This document shows, in pieces, positions 25,227 through 34,106 of a stretch of 64,000 nucleotides of DNA; position 1 is the stretch's first letter, and each line of letters opens with the position of its first letter. A program made the translations under genes and the position numbers. The stretch spans positions 218,501 to 282,500 of the forward strand of contig NZ_AP023081.1 of assembly GCF_026072635.1 (NCBI RefSeq), in the 5' to 3' direction. The notes beneath the pieces were generated by a model that was not told the origin of the DNA, made no database searches, and saw only the letters and a list, made by a program, of their open reading frames with translations. Source of the stretch: Pseudomonas solani. Its GTDB lineage: Bacteria > Pseudomonadota > Gammaproteobacteria > Pseudomonadales > Pseudomonadaceae.

Positions 25227-27047
25227 ATGCCCAGCTACAAGGCGCCCCTGCGCGACACCCGTTTCCTGCTCAACGAGGTCTTCGACTTCCCCGCCCACTA
25301 CCGCGCCCTGGCCAATGGCGGCGAAGCCACGCCGGACATGGTCGACGCCATCCTCGGCGAGTGCGCGAAGCTCTGCGAAGAGGTCATCGCCCCGCTCTAC
25401 CACAGCGGCGACGAGGAAGGCTGCCACCTGGAGAACGGCGACGTGCGCACGCCCAAGGGCTACAAGGAAGCCTACGACGCCTATGTGGCCGGCGGATGGC
25501 AGGGGCTCTCGCACCCGGTCGAGTACGGCGGCCAGGGCCTGCCCATGAGCCTCGGCGCCCTCAAGCAGGAGATGCTCGGCACCGCCAACTGGCCCTTCTC
25601 CATGTACCCGGGCCTGTCCCTCGGTGCCATGAACACCCTGATGCAGCACGGCACCGAGGAGCAGAAACGCACCTACCTGACGCCCCTCACCGAAGGCCGC
25701 TGGGCCGGCACCATGTGCCTCACCGAGCCCCAGTGCGGCACCGACCTGGGCCAGGTGAAGACCCGTGCCGACGCCAACGCCGACGGCAGCTACGCCCTCA
25801 CCGGCACCAAGATCTTCATCTCCTCCGGCGACCACGACCTCACCGAGAACATCATCCACATCGTCCTCGCCCGCCTGCCCGACGCGCCCAAGGGCACCCG
25901 TGGCATCTCCCTGTTCATCGTGCCCAAGTTCCTCCCCGGCGCCGACGGCGGCCTCGGCCCGCGCAACGGCGTCAGCTGCGGCGCGCTGGAGAAGAAGATG
26001 GGGATCAAGGCCTCCAGCACCTGCGTGATGAACTTCGACAGCGCCACCGGCTACCTCATCGGCCCGCCGAACAAGGGCCTGGAATGCATGTTCACCTTCA
26101 TGAACAGCGCACGCATCGGCACCGCCATCCAGGGCGTGGCCACCGCCGAACTGGCCTACCAGGGCGCCCTGGCCTATGCCCGCGAGCGCCGCTCCATGCG
26201 CGCCCTCTCCGGCACCAAGGAGCCGGGCGAGGTGGCCGACGTGCTGATGCACCATGGCGACGTGCGCCGCATGTTGCTGACCCAGAAGGCCGTGGCCGAG
26301 GGCGGCCGCGCGCTGGTCTACCTGGCCACCCAGTACGCCGACCGCATGATCGAAGGCATCCTGCAGAACGACACCGCCAAGTACGAGCACTGGGACGACA
26401 AGCTCGGCTTCCTCACCCCCATCCTCAAGGGCTGCCTCACCGAGCTGGGCCTGGAAAGCGCCAACCTCGGCATGCAGGTGTTCGGCGGCCATGGCTACAT
26501 CCGCGAGCACGGTATGGAGCAGATCGTCCGCGACGCGCGCATCGCCACCCTCTACGAGGGCACCACCGGCATCCAGGCCCTCGACCTGCTCGGCCGCAAG
26601 GTGCTGCTGATGACCCAGGGCAAGGCCGTGCGCGACTTCAGCGGCCAGGTGGCGCGCTTCGCCCTCGACCTGCTGAAGACCGAGCCGGCCATGCGCGGCC
26701 GCGCCCTGACCCTGCTGAAGATCGCCGGCCAGTGGAACGTCCTGACCCTGCGCATCGCCCTGCGCGCCCGCAAGGACCGCGACCTGGTGGGCACCGCCAG
26801 CCACGACTTCCTCATGTACTCCGGCTACGCCGCCCTCGCCTACGCCTGGGCCCTGCAGGAAGCCGCCGCGCGCCGCCTGCTCCGTGATGGCGGCACCGAG
26901 TCGGAGGACTTCTACCGCGCCAAGCTGGCCACCAGCGCCTTCTACTTCGACCGCCTGCTGCCCCGCGCCAAGGGCCACGCCGCCGCCATGACCAAGCCCA
27001 CTGCCTCGGTCATGGGCCTGCCGGGGGAGCACTTCGTCTTCGACTGA
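25227..27047 (+). CDS. Acyl-CoA dehydrogenase (FadE-type, about 600 residues)
   Basis: FAD-dependent acyl-CoA dehydrogenase of 606 residues, the larger pseudomonad form with a C-terminal DUF/AcylCoA_DH extension. ATG at 25227 has GAGG upstream, and the frame before it reads through the marR promoter, so it is not used. Signatures: MCLTEPQCGTDLGQVKTRA (FAD-binding loop), GTKIFISSGDHD, and HGYIREHGMEQIVRDARIATLYEGTTGIQALDL, with the Glu of YEGT the likely catalytic base. It oxidises acyl-CoA at C2-C3 in fatty-acid breakdown. It is divergent from marR. Confidence 0.88.
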   Translation: MPSYKAPLRDTRFLLNEVFDFPAHYRALANGGEATPDMVDAILGECAKLCEEVIAPLYHSGDEEGCHLENGDVRTPKGYKEAYDAYVAGGWQGLSHPVEYGGQGLPMSLGALKQEMLGTANWPFSMYPGLSLGAMNTLMQHGTEEQKRTYLTPLTEGRWAGTMCLTEPQCGTDLGQVKTRADANADGSYALTGTKIFISSGDHDLTENIIHIVLARLPDAPKGTRGISLFIVPKFLPGADGGLGPRNGVSCGALEKKMGIKASSTCVMNFDSATGYLIGPPNKGLECMFTFMNSARIGTAIQGVATAELAYQGALAYARERRSMRALSGTKEPGEVADVLMHHGDVRRMLLTQKAVAEGGRALVYLATQYADRMIEGILQNDTAKYEHWDDKLGFLTPILKGCLTELGLESANLGMQVFGGHGYIREHGMEQIVRDARIATLYEGTTGIQALDLLGRKVLLMTQGKAVRDFSGQVARFALDLLKTEPAMRGRALTLLKIAGQWNVLTLRIALRARKDRDLVGTASHDFLMYSGYAALAYAWALQEAAARRLLRDGGTESEDFYRAKLATSAFYFDRLLPRAKGHAAAMTKPTASVMGLPGEHFVFD

Positions 27048-27054
27048 GCCCCAT

Positions 27055-27079
27055 CCCGGGCCTCCCTGGGAGGCCCGGG
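27055..27079. terminator. Hairpin after the acyl-CoA dehydrogenase gene
   Basis: CCCGGGCCTCCC and GGGAGGCCCGGG pair almost end to end just after the stop codon. There is no T-run, so it may stabilise the mRNA end rather than terminate. Confidence 0.5.
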
Positions 27080-27230
27080 ACTGGCACGGCCAGGGCTAAA
27101 GCAGGCCCATGGAAATGTCGCCGTCATACACCTGATGTTTCCTACAGCCGAACCCATGGATGAGGGCGCAGCCGCTCTGCCCACCGGTGGTAGCGTCGCG
27201 CCGCCCTGAGCCCCCAACACGGACACGCCG

Positions 27231-28775
27231 ATGACCACCACCCGAATCGCCTGGGCGATGCTCGCCCTGCTCGCCACCCCGGCCCTTGCCACACCCGAAC
27301 CCCGGTCCGATGCCTACAACCTGCTGACCCACAACGCCTTCTTCCTCACGCCCCTGCCATTCAAGTTCAGCTGGAACAACCAGGAGCGCGCGCGCCTGAT
27401 GACCCGCGCCGCGTACCTGGAGGATCGCGACCTGGTGATCTTCAACGAACTGTTCGACAACGCCGCCTCCGACATCCTGCTGAACGGCCTGAAGGACCGT
27501 TACCCGCACCAGACCCCGGTATTGGGCCGCTCCACCAGCGGCTGGGACGAGAGCACCGGCAACCCCGCCGCCAAGCTCGAGGACGGCGGCGTCGCCATCG
27601 TCAGCCGCTGGCCCATCGTGCGCCGGGTCCAGTACCTCTACCGCGACGCCTGTGGCGCCGACGGGCTGGCCAACAAGGGCTTCGTCTACGTCAAGGTGCT
27701 GCGCGGCGAGCGCCCCTTCCACGTCATCGCCACCCACACCCAGGCCGCCGACGCCGCCTGCCCCGATGGCGGGCAAGTGGTGCGGGAAAGCCAGTTCCGG
27801 GAAATGCGCGCCTTCATCGACCGGCAGAACATCCCAGCGAACGAAGTGCTCTTCGTCGGTGGCGACCTCAACGTCGTACGCGGCAGCACCGAGTACCCGC
27901 GCGTGCTGGCCCAGCTGGACCTGCGCGCGCCCGACAGCTACGCCGGCGCCCCCGCCACCTGGGACACCCGGCGCAACGGCGTGACCGGCTACCAGTCCCC
28001 CTACAAGGACAACGGCCCCGGCAAGGCGCCGACCAACCCACCGGAATACCTCGACTACATCCTGGTTTCCAACCGCCACGGCCAGGTGTCCTACTGGCAC
28101 AACCAGGCGCTGGACATGCCCTCCCCGCGCTGGAGCGCCAGCGACGGCGTCAACACCTGGCACTACCAGGACTACTCCGACCACTACCCGGTCGCCGCCT
28201 TCACCTACGCCGACCCGCAGCGCACGCCGCAGCAGGCCTTCAAGCCCACCGACAACCGCTACGCCCGCGTGGTGCTGCGCAGTGTCGACAACGGCAACGC
28301 CCTGCGCACCGGGGAGAAGGCCACCAACTGGGTCACCGTCACCGGCAACGGCCGCGACGACGCCAGCACCTTCAGCCTCAACGACTGGGACCACTTCGCC
28401 AGCTTCTGCGTGCGCAATGGCGACTATGTGACCCTGGAATCCCGCGCCTACCCGGGCTACTTCCTCACCTGGTACGAACACGGCGCCGGCAAGTACGGCT
28501 ACTACCCGGCGGCCGGGAAGCCCTCGCGGCACCTGCGCGTGCAGATCGACAACGACCAGGGGCAATGCCTGAAGGACGGCGACCAGGTGGCGTTCATCGA
28601 CTACAGCGGCCAGCGCCCGCTGCCCGGCCGCGACTACTACCTGAAGATCTGGCCCGACGGCGCCTGGAAGGACCACCTGTTCCTCTGGGGCGAGGCCTAC
28701 GACGCCAGCCGCTTCCGCGTGGAAGTGGCGCCGACTGCGGTCTACGAGAACTGGTACGACAGGCTGCGTTTCTGA
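27231..28775 (+). CDS. Secreted sphingomyelinase C (DNase I-like phosphodiesterase) with C-terminal domain
   Basis: Exported enzyme of 514 residues predicted to cleave sphingomyelin to ceramide and phosphocholine. A signal peptide ends ALATPEP. The catalytic part (about 25-330) closely follows bacterial neutral sphingomyelinases: LLTHNAFFLTPLPF, VIFNELFDNAASDILL (metal-binding Glu near 72), EDGGVAIVSRWPI, VIATHTQA, GGDLNVVRG (near 211) and YSDHYPVA (catalytic His near 317). Residues 335-514 form an added beta-rich domain, perhaps a trefoil/lectin-like module for binding surfaces. It sits alone between the acyl-CoA dehydrogenase and the cob operon. Such enzymes are haemolytic virulence factors in Bacillus, Staphylococcus and Leptospira. 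Confidence 0.85.
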   Translation: MTTTRIAWAMLALLATPALATPEPRSDAYNLLTHNAFFLTPLPFKFSWNNQERARLMTRAAYLEDRDLVIFNELFDNAASDILLNGLKDRYPHQTPVLGRSTSGWDESTGNPAAKLEDGGVAIVSRWPIVRRVQYLYRDACGADGLANKGFVYVKVLRGERPFHVIATHTQAADAACPDGGQVVRESQFREMRAFIDRQNIPANEVLFVGGDLNVVRGSTEYPRVLAQLDLRAPDSYAGAPATWDTRRNGVTGYQSPYKDNGPGKAPTNPPEYLDYILVSNRHGQVSYWHNQALDMPSPRWSASDGVNTWHYQDYSDHYPVAAFTYADPQRTPQQAFKPTDNRYARVVLRSVDNGNALRTGEKATNWVTVTGNGRDDASTFSLNDWDHFASFCVRNGDYVTLESRAYPGYFLTWYEHGAGKYGYYPAAGKPSRHLRVQIDNDQGQCLKDGDQVAFIDYSGQRPLPGRDYYLKIWPDGAWKDHLFLWGEAYDASRFRVEVAPTAVYENWYDRLRF

Positions 28776-28785
28776 GCCCTGACAG

Positions 28786-28810
28786 CGCCGGGGCCTTGCG
28801 CCCCGGCGTT
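28786..28810. terminator. Hairpin between the convergent sphingomyelinase and cobV genes
   Basis: CGCCGGGGC and GCCCCGGCG form a 9-bp GC stem over a 5-base loop, followed by TT on the plus strand. It probably ends both units. Confidence 0.6.
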
Positions 28811-29541
28811 CACCCCAGCAGCGCCAACGCCACCAGCACGGCCACCTCGGCCAGCTCCACCAGCGCCCCGGCCGTGTCGCCGGTGGTGCCGCCCAGCCGC
28901 CGCAGCAAGCCGCGCCGCCACCAGGCGAATACGGCCAGGGCGGCCGCCAGGGACACCAGCGCCACCCAGCCGAACACCAACCCGAGCAACACATGGGCGC
29001 CCAGCACCCAGGGCAGCTCCCGGCGTGGCAGGTGCTCCGCCAGAGCCTGCCCCAGCCCACCTGCACGAACGTAAGGCGTGGTCATGAACAGCAGCGGCAG
29101 CAGCCCCCGCGCCAGCCAGGGCGCCAGCAACAGCGCGGCGATGGGGCCCTGCTCCAGCAGGGCGACCAGGGCAGAAAACTTCAGCAGCAGCACCAGCACC
29201 AATACGACCACGGCGATGGGGCCGCTGCGCGGGTCCTTCATGATGGTCAGGGTGCGCTCGCGGTCGCCGTAGCCGCCCACCCAGGCGTCCGCCGTATCGG
29301 CTAGGCCATCCAGGTGCAGGCCACCGCTCAGCGCCACCCAGGCGGCGAGCAGCAGCACAGCCTTGAGCAGCACCGAGGTATCGCCCAGCAGCCACTCCAG
29401 CGCCAGCAGCGCCAGGCCGAGCAGCAACCCCACCAGCGGGTAGAACAGCAGCGAGCGCCCCACCTGTACCGGCTCGGGCATGCCCGGCAGGCGCACCGGC
29501 AGGCGGGTGAGGAATTGCAGGGCGATCAGCAGCGGGATCAT
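28810..29541 (-). CDS. cobV: Adenosylcobinamide-GDP ribazoletransferase (cobalamin synthase)
   Basis: Polytopic inner-membrane enzyme of 243 residues that joins adenosylcobinamide-GDP with alpha-ribazole(-phosphate), the closing step of cobalamin assembly. GGLHLDGLADTADAWVGGYG is the conserved metal-binding Asp motif; GTTGDTAGA near the end is the other signature. ATG at 29541 overlaps the stop of the phosphatase frame as ATGA. It is the last gene of the operon. Confidence 0.92.
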   Translation of the reverse strand: MIPLLIALQFLTRLPVRLPGMPEPVQVGRSLLFYPLVGLLLGLALLALEWLLGDTSVLLKAVLLLAAWVALSGGLHLDGLADTADAWVGGYGDRERTLTIMKDPRSGPIAVVVLVLVLLLKFSALVALLEQGPIAALLLAPWLARGLLPLLFMTTPYVRAGGLGQALAEHLPRRELPWVLGAHVLLGLVFGWVALVSLAAALAVFAWWRRGLLRRLGGTTGDTAGALVELAEVAVLVALALLG

Positions 29542-30085
29542 GGCAAAACGATCCGGTGCAGCGTGGCGTGGGGCACCTCCACCTGCATCAACTGGGCTCG
29601 GGGCAGGCCCGCGCACGGGCCAGCAGCAGGCGGATCACCCCGCCGTGGCTGACCACCAGCAGGCGCTGGCCGGCGAAGCCTTCCTGCAGCCGAGCAGCCG
29701 CGGCGTGGACGCGGGCCTCGAAGTCCAGCAGCGTTTCGCCCCCGGGCGGGGTGAAGCTGTAGGGGTCGTTCCAGAACAGGCCCAGCCCGGCTTCGTCGGT
29801 GGCCATCAACTGGGCGGCAGTGCGGCCCTCCCAGGCGCCGAAATGCAGTTCGCGCAGGTCGGCATCGAAGCGCAGCGGCAGGTCCAGGCGCCCGGCCAGC
29901 TCCTCGGCGAAGCGCGCGCAGCGTTGCAGTGGCGAGGCGACGATGGCGTCCCAGGGGCCGGCCCCCTCCACCGCGCCGCGCATCTGCGCCCAGCCGGTTT
30001 CGGTCAGGGCGTCGTCCAGGCTGCCACGGAAGCCGGCACCCAGCTCGGTCTCGCCATGGCGCAGCAGGTCGATGACCAGGCTCAT
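29538..30085 (-). pseudogene. cobC: Alpha-ribazole phosphatase (histidine phosphatase), frameshifted near the end
   Basis: Histidine-phosphatase-family enzyme that removes phosphate from alpha-ribazole-5'-phosphate or adenosylcobalamin phosphate. The catalytic RHGE is at residues 9-12 (LLRHGETELGAG), and VVSHGGVIRLLLAR holds the second His. After this the frame ends early at PEPS. Adding one base to the G3 run (plus-strand C3 at 29608-29610) restores 17 more residues (LPRAQLMQVEVPHATLHRI...) and a TGA overlapping the cobV start as ATGA, exactly as at the other junctions here. The intact protein would have 182 residues. The catalytic core is present either way. Confidence 0.85.
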
Positions 30086-31140
30086 GCCGGACGGTCCGAA
30101 ACCGCGGCTTCGGCGAAGGTGGCCATGCCGTTGTGCAGGTCGCAGGCCAGGCGCAGCAGCGGCAAGGCGATGGCGGCACCGCTGCCCTCGCCCAGGCGCA
30201 GGCCGAGGTCGAGCAGGGTTTGCGCCTGCAGCTCCGCCAGCACGGCCTGGTGGCCCGGCTCGGCGGAACGGTGGGAGAACAGCAGCCAGTCGCGGCAGGC
30301 CGGGTTCATGCGCACCGCGCACAGGGCGGCCACGCTGCAGATGAAGCCATCCACCAGCACCGGGATGCCGCGCTGGGCGCAGCCGAGGTAGGCGCCGGCC
30401 AGGGCGGCGACCTCGAAGCCGCCGAGGCGGCGCAGGCTTTCCAGCGGGCCATGGCAATGGGGGCTGTGCAGGGCCAGGGCGCGCTCGATCACCTCGGCCT
30501 TGTGCTGCACGCCCTTGTCGTCCAGCCCGGTGCCGGGGCCGACCAGTTGCGCCGCCGGGGTGCCCAGCAGCGCGCAGGCCAGGGCGCTGGCGGCGGTGGT
30601 GTTGCCGATGCCCATCTCGCCGCCGAGGTAGATGTCCGCGCCCGACTCCACCGCGCGCACGGCGCTGGCGCGGCCGGCCTCCAGGGCGGCCAGGCACTGG
30701 GCATCGCTCATGGCCGGCTCGCGGGCGAAGTTGGCAGTGCCGGCGCCCAGGCCCAGGTGCAGCACGCCGGGCAGTTTTTCCAGGGGCACGGCGGTGCCCA
30801 GGTCGACCAGTTCCAGTGTGGCGCCGAGGCTGTGGGCCAGCACGCTGATGGCCGCACCGCCGCGCACGAAGTTGCGCAGCATCTCGCCGGTCACCGCCTG
30901 CGGGTAGGCGGAAACGCCCTCCGCCACCACGCCGTGGTCGCCGGCGAACACGGCGAACCAGGGGCGCGCCACCTCGGGGCGATCGCTGCCCTGCATGGCG
31001 GCCAGGGTGATGGCCAGGCCTTCCAGCTGGCCCAGGGCACCGCGGGGCTTGGTCAGTTGGTCCTGGCGGGCCTGGGCCCGGGTGCGGGCGACATGGTCCT
31101 GGGGCTGGCATTCGGCCAACCACCACGCGAAGGTGTTCAT
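30082..31140 (-). CDS. cobT: Nicotinate-nucleotide-dimethylbenzimidazole phosphoribosyltransferase
   Basis: Activates the lower-ligand base 5,6-dimethylbenzimidazole by moving phosphoribose from nicotinate mononucleotide, giving alpha-ribazole phosphate. The 352 residues include FAGDHGVVAEGVSAYPQ, GEMGIGNTTAASAL (phosphate loop) and LRLGEGSGAAIALPLL with the catalytic Glu. The start at 31140 overlaps the cobU stop as ATGA, and the end overlaps the phosphatase start the same way. The gene is also called cobU in the Pseudomonas denitrificans scheme. Confidence 0.93.
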   Translation of the reverse strand: MNTFAWWLAECQPQDHVARTRAQARQDQLTKPRGALGQLEGLAITLAAMQGSDRPEVARPWFAVFAGDHGVVAEGVSAYPQAVTGEMLRNFVRGGAAISVLAHSLGATLELVDLGTAVPLEKLPGVLHLGLGAGTANFAREPAMSDAQCLAALEAGRASAVRAVESGADIYLGGEMGIGNTTAASALACALLGTPAAQLVGPGTGLDDKGVQHKAEVIERALALHSPHCHGPLESLRRLGGFEVAALAGAYLGCAQRGIPVLVDGFICSVAALCAVRMNPACRDWLLFSHRSAEPGHQAVLAELQAQTLLDLGLRLGEGSGAAIALPLLRLACDLHNGMATFAEAAVSDRPA

Positions 31141-31658
31141 AGGGGCTCTCCCTTCAACAGCATGGGCAGGCCGGCGACGGTGAAGGTCACGCGGGTGCAG
31201 CGCTCGGCCAGGGCCTGGTGCAGCCAACCGGCTTCATCGACATAGCGGCGGGTCAGTTCGCCCAGGGGCACCACCCCGAGGCCGGTTTCATTACTCACCA
31301 GCAGCACCCGCCCCGGCAGCTCGCCGATGCAGGCCAGCAGGGCGTCACGCTCGGCGACGAGGCGCGCCTCGTCCTCCAGCATCAGCAGGTTGGTCAGCCA
31401 CAGGGTCAGGCAATCCACCAGCAGGCAGGTGCCGGGGGCGGCATGCTCGCGCAGCACCCGGGCCAGTTCGACGGCCTCTTCCACCAGGCCCCAGTGGTCG
31501 GGGCGGCGGGCGCGGTGGCTGGCCACGCGCTGGCTCATTTCGCCGTCCAGGGGCTGGCTGGTGGCGATGTAGGTGACGGCCAGGCCGGATTCAGTGGCGA
31601 GGCGTTCGGCCAGGCGGCTCTTGCCCGAGCGGGCGCCGCCGAGGATGAGTTCAGCCAT
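31137..31658 (-). CDS. cobU: Adenosylcobinamide kinase / adenosylcobinamide-phosphate guanylyltransferase
   Basis: Bifunctional enzyme of 173 residues that phosphorylates adenosylcobinamide and then attaches GMP. The P-loop GGARSGKS lies at residues 6-13, and RRPDHWGLVEE holds the guanylylated His region. LLVDCLTLWLTNLL and VSNETGLGVVP are further family motifs. It overlaps cobQ by eight bases upstream and cobT by four downstream. Called cobP in the Pseudomonas scheme. Confidence 0.93.
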   Translation of the reverse strand: MAELILGGARSGKSRLAERLATESGLAVTYIATSQPLDGEMSQRVASHRARRPDHWGLVEEAVELARVLREHAAPGTCLLVDCLTLWLTNLLMLEDEARLVAERDALLACIGELPGRVLLVSNETGLGVVPLGELTRRYVDEAGWLHQALAERCTRVTFTVAGLPMLLKGEPL

Positions 31659-33117
31659 GGACGGGCTCCAGGCCGCAGAGGCGGCGCAGCAGGTCGGTAT
31701 CCAGGTGGCGCTCGACCTGGTCGGCCAGGCGCTCAATGTCACGCTCGCGCAGCGCCGGGTAGTCCACCGCCTGCACCTCGGCGAGGCCGGCCCAGCGCAG
31801 CAGCGCATCACGGGCCTCGGCGCCTTCGAACAGACCGTGCAGGTAGGTGCCAAGCACCTGGCCGTCGGCGCTCATGGCACCGTCGGCGCGGCCATCGTCC
31901 AGCCGCACCGCCGGTTGCTCCAGGGCAGCACCGCGACTGACCCCGGCGTGGATCTCGTAGCCGCTCACCGGTGCGTTCTCCAGGCCCAGGTAGCCGCGCA
32001 CGTTACGCAGCTGCTTCTCCGGCTCCAGCACCGTGTCGAAGGCCAGCAGGCCGAGGCCGGCGCTGCTGCCGGCGGGCCCCTCCAGGCCGTGGGGGTCGTC
32101 GATGCGCTCACCGAGCATCTGCAGGCCGCCGCAGATGCCCAGCAGCTTGCCGCCGTAGCGCAGGTGGCGGGCGATGGCCAGATCCCAGCCCTGCTGGCGG
32201 AGGAAGGCCAGGTCGGCGCGCACGCTCTTGGAGCCGGGTAGCACGATCAGCTCCGCCGCCGGCATCGCCTGGCCGGGGCCGACCAGGGTCAGCTGCACCT
32301 GCGGGTGCAGGCGCAACGGGTCGAAATCGGTGTGGTTGCTGATGCGTGGCAGCACCGGCACCACCACCTTCAGCGCCTCGCGGGGCTTGGCGTCCTGGCG
32401 CCGGTCGATAGCGTCCTCCGCCTCCAGGTGGAAGTCGGTGAGGTACGGCAGCACGCCGAGCACCGGCTTGCCGGTGCGTTGTTCCAGCCAGTCGAGGCCC
32501 GGCTGCAGCAAGGCGATGTCGCCGCGGAAACGGTTGATCACGAAGCCTTTCACCCGCGCCTGCTCGCTTTCCGAGAGCAACGCCAGGGTGCCCACCAGGT
32601 GGGCGAAGACGCCGCCCCGGTCGATGTCGGCGATGAGGATCACCGGGCAGTCCACCGCCTCGGCGAAGCCCATGTTGGCGATGTCGTTGGCGCGCAGGTT
32701 GATCTCCGCCGGCGAGCCCGCCCCTTCCACCATCACCACCTGGTAACCGGCTTCGAGGCGCTGGTGGGAGGCCAGCACCGCCTGCATCGCCACCTTCTTG
32801 TAGTCGTGGTAAGCGACCGCGTTCATCGAGGTGACGGCGCGGCCGTGGATGATCACCTGGGCGCCGGTGTCGGTATTGGGCTTGAGCAGCACCGGGTTCA
32901 TGTCGGTGTGCGGCGCCAGCCCACAGGCCTGGGCCTGCACCGCCTGGGCGCGGCCGATCTCGCCGCCGTCGGCGGTCACCGCGCTGTTCAGCGCCATGTT
33001 CTGCGGCTTGAACGGCACCACCGCCACGCCCTGGCGCTTGAGCCAGCGGCACAGCGCGGTCACCAGGGTGCTCTTGCCGGCGTCGGAGGTGGTGCCCTGC
33101 ACCATCAGCGTGGTCAT
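31651..33117 (-). CDS. cobQ: Cobyric acid synthase
   Basis: ATP- and glutamine-dependent enzyme of 488 residues that amidates four side-chain carboxylates of adenosylcobyrinic a,c-diamide. MVQGTTSDAGKSTLV is the N-terminal ATP loop. VVMVEGAGSPAEINLRANDI is the synthetase signature. GICGGLQMLGERI carries the glutaminase Cys and TYLHGLFE the His. ATG at 33117 overlaps the cobC decarboxylase stop as ATGA. Confidence 0.94.
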   Translation of the reverse strand: MTTLMVQGTTSDAGKSTLVTALCRWLKRQGVAVVPFKPQNMALNSAVTADGGEIGRAQAVQAQACGLAPHTDMNPVLLKPNTDTGAQVIIHGRAVTSMNAVAYHDYKKVAMQAVLASHQRLEAGYQVVMVEGAGSPAEINLRANDIANMGFAEAVDCPVILIADIDRGGVFAHLVGTLALLSESEQARVKGFVINRFRGDIALLQPGLDWLEQRTGKPVLGVLPYLTDFHLEAEDAIDRRQDAKPREALKVVVPVLPRISNHTDFDPLRLHPQVQLTLVGPGQAMPAAELIVLPGSKSVRADLAFLRQQGWDLAIARHLRYGGKLLGICGGLQMLGERIDDPHGLEGPAGSSAGLGLLAFDTVLEPEKQLRNVRGYLGLENAPVSGYEIHAGVSRGAALEQPAVRLDDGRADGAMSADGQVLGTYLHGLFEGAEARDALLRWAGLAEVQAVDYPALRERDIERLADQVERHLDTDLLRRLCGLEPVHG

Positions 33118-34106
33118 GCGAGCTCCCGGGCGAAGCCGCTCAGGGCCTGGTCCAGGCGCCGCCAGCCGGCTTCGTCCGGTGGCAGGCCGAAGCGCAGGCT
33201 CGACGGCGTGAGGAACAGGCGAGTGAGGATGCCGTGGGCGGCGAGGTATTCGTGCATCACCCCGGCGTGGGGCATGGCCACCCACTGGAACAGGGCGCAG
33301 CCACCGGTGGGCTGCAGGCCGTTGTCGGTGAGCAGGCGCGCCAGGCGCTGGCCGTCCACCAGCAGGCGCTCACGCTGCCGGGCCTGGCCGTCAACATCCT
33401 CCAGCAGGGTCTTGGCGATGAAACGGGCAGGGCCGCTCACGGCCCAGGGGCCGAGCAACTCCTCCATTTCATCGAGTAGCTCCTGGGCGGCGCAGACGAA
33501 CCCCAGGCGCAGCCCGGCGAGGCCGAAGAACTTGCCGAAGGAGCGCAGCACGATGAGCCCCGGCAGGTGGCTGATGCGCGCCAGGCTCTGGTCCGGGGTG
33601 CAGTCCATGAAGGCTTCGTCCACCACCAGCCAGCCGCCGCGCTCGGCCAGGCGCGCATGCCAGTCCAGCAGCAGCTCCGGCGAGTAGCGCTGGCCGGTGG
33701 GATTGTTGGGGTTGACCACCACCAGCACGTCCAGGCGGTCGATGGCGCGACGGGCACCGGCTTCGCTGATCTCTTCCAGGCGATGGCCGACCCGGCGCCA
33801 GGCGGCGGCATGCTCGGCGTAACAGGGCGAGAGGATGCCCACCTGGGAGGTACGGCGAATGCGCGGCAGCGCCTGGATGGCGGCCTGGGAGCCGGCCACC
33901 GGCAACAGGGTCGGGGCCTTGTAATAGCGGCGGGCGGCCTCTTCCAGGCCGTCGTCCTGCTCGGGCAGGCGGGCCCAGGCGGCGCCGGGCACCTCCGGCA
34001 GGGTCCAGCCGTAGGGCGCCAGGCCGGTGGAGAGGTCGAGCCAGTCGGCCTCGGGGATGCGATAACGCTGCGCGGCGGCGCGCAGCCTGCCTCCATGCTC
34101 AAGCAA
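33114..34106 (-). CDS. cobC: L-threonine-O-3-phosphate decarboxylase (aminotransferase fold)
   Basis: PLP enzyme of 330 residues that makes (R)-1-amino-2-propanol phosphate for the nucleotide loop. It is named cobC in pseudomonads and cobD in Salmonella. LDLSTGLAPYGW, VVVNPNNPTGQ, DEAFMDC, and LRSFGKFFGLAGLRLG with the PLP-binding Lys are visible. The start appears to be TTG at 34106: GGAGGG lies seven bases before it, it begins the family N-terminus LEHGGRLRAA, and it overlaps the cobD stop by eight bases. Confidence 0.9.
   Translation of the reverse strand: MLEHGGRLRAAAQRYRIPEADWLDLSTGLAPYGWTLPEVPGAAWARLPEQDDGLEEAARRYYKAPTLLPVAGSQAAIQALPRIRRTSQVGILSPCYAEHAAAWRRVGHRLEEISEAGARRAIDRLDVLVVVNPNNPTGQRYSPELLLDWHARLAERGGWLVVDEAFMDCTPDQSLARISHLPGLIVLRSFGKFFGLAGLRLGFVCAAQELLDEMEELLGPWAVSGPARFIAKTLLEDVDGQARQRERLLVDGQRLARLLTDNGLQPTGGCALFQWVAMPHAGVMHEYLAAHGILTRLFLTPSSLRFGLPPDEAGWRRLDQALSGFARELA

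Noticed and set aside
25221..27032. 603-codon frame antisense to the acyl-CoA dehydrogenase
   Set aside because: Typical high-GC shadow; no ribosome site and no recognisable motif.
27096..29066. 656-codon frame antisense to the sphingomyelinase gene
   Set aside because: Low-complexity sequence lying across a clearly assigned gene and the cobV end.
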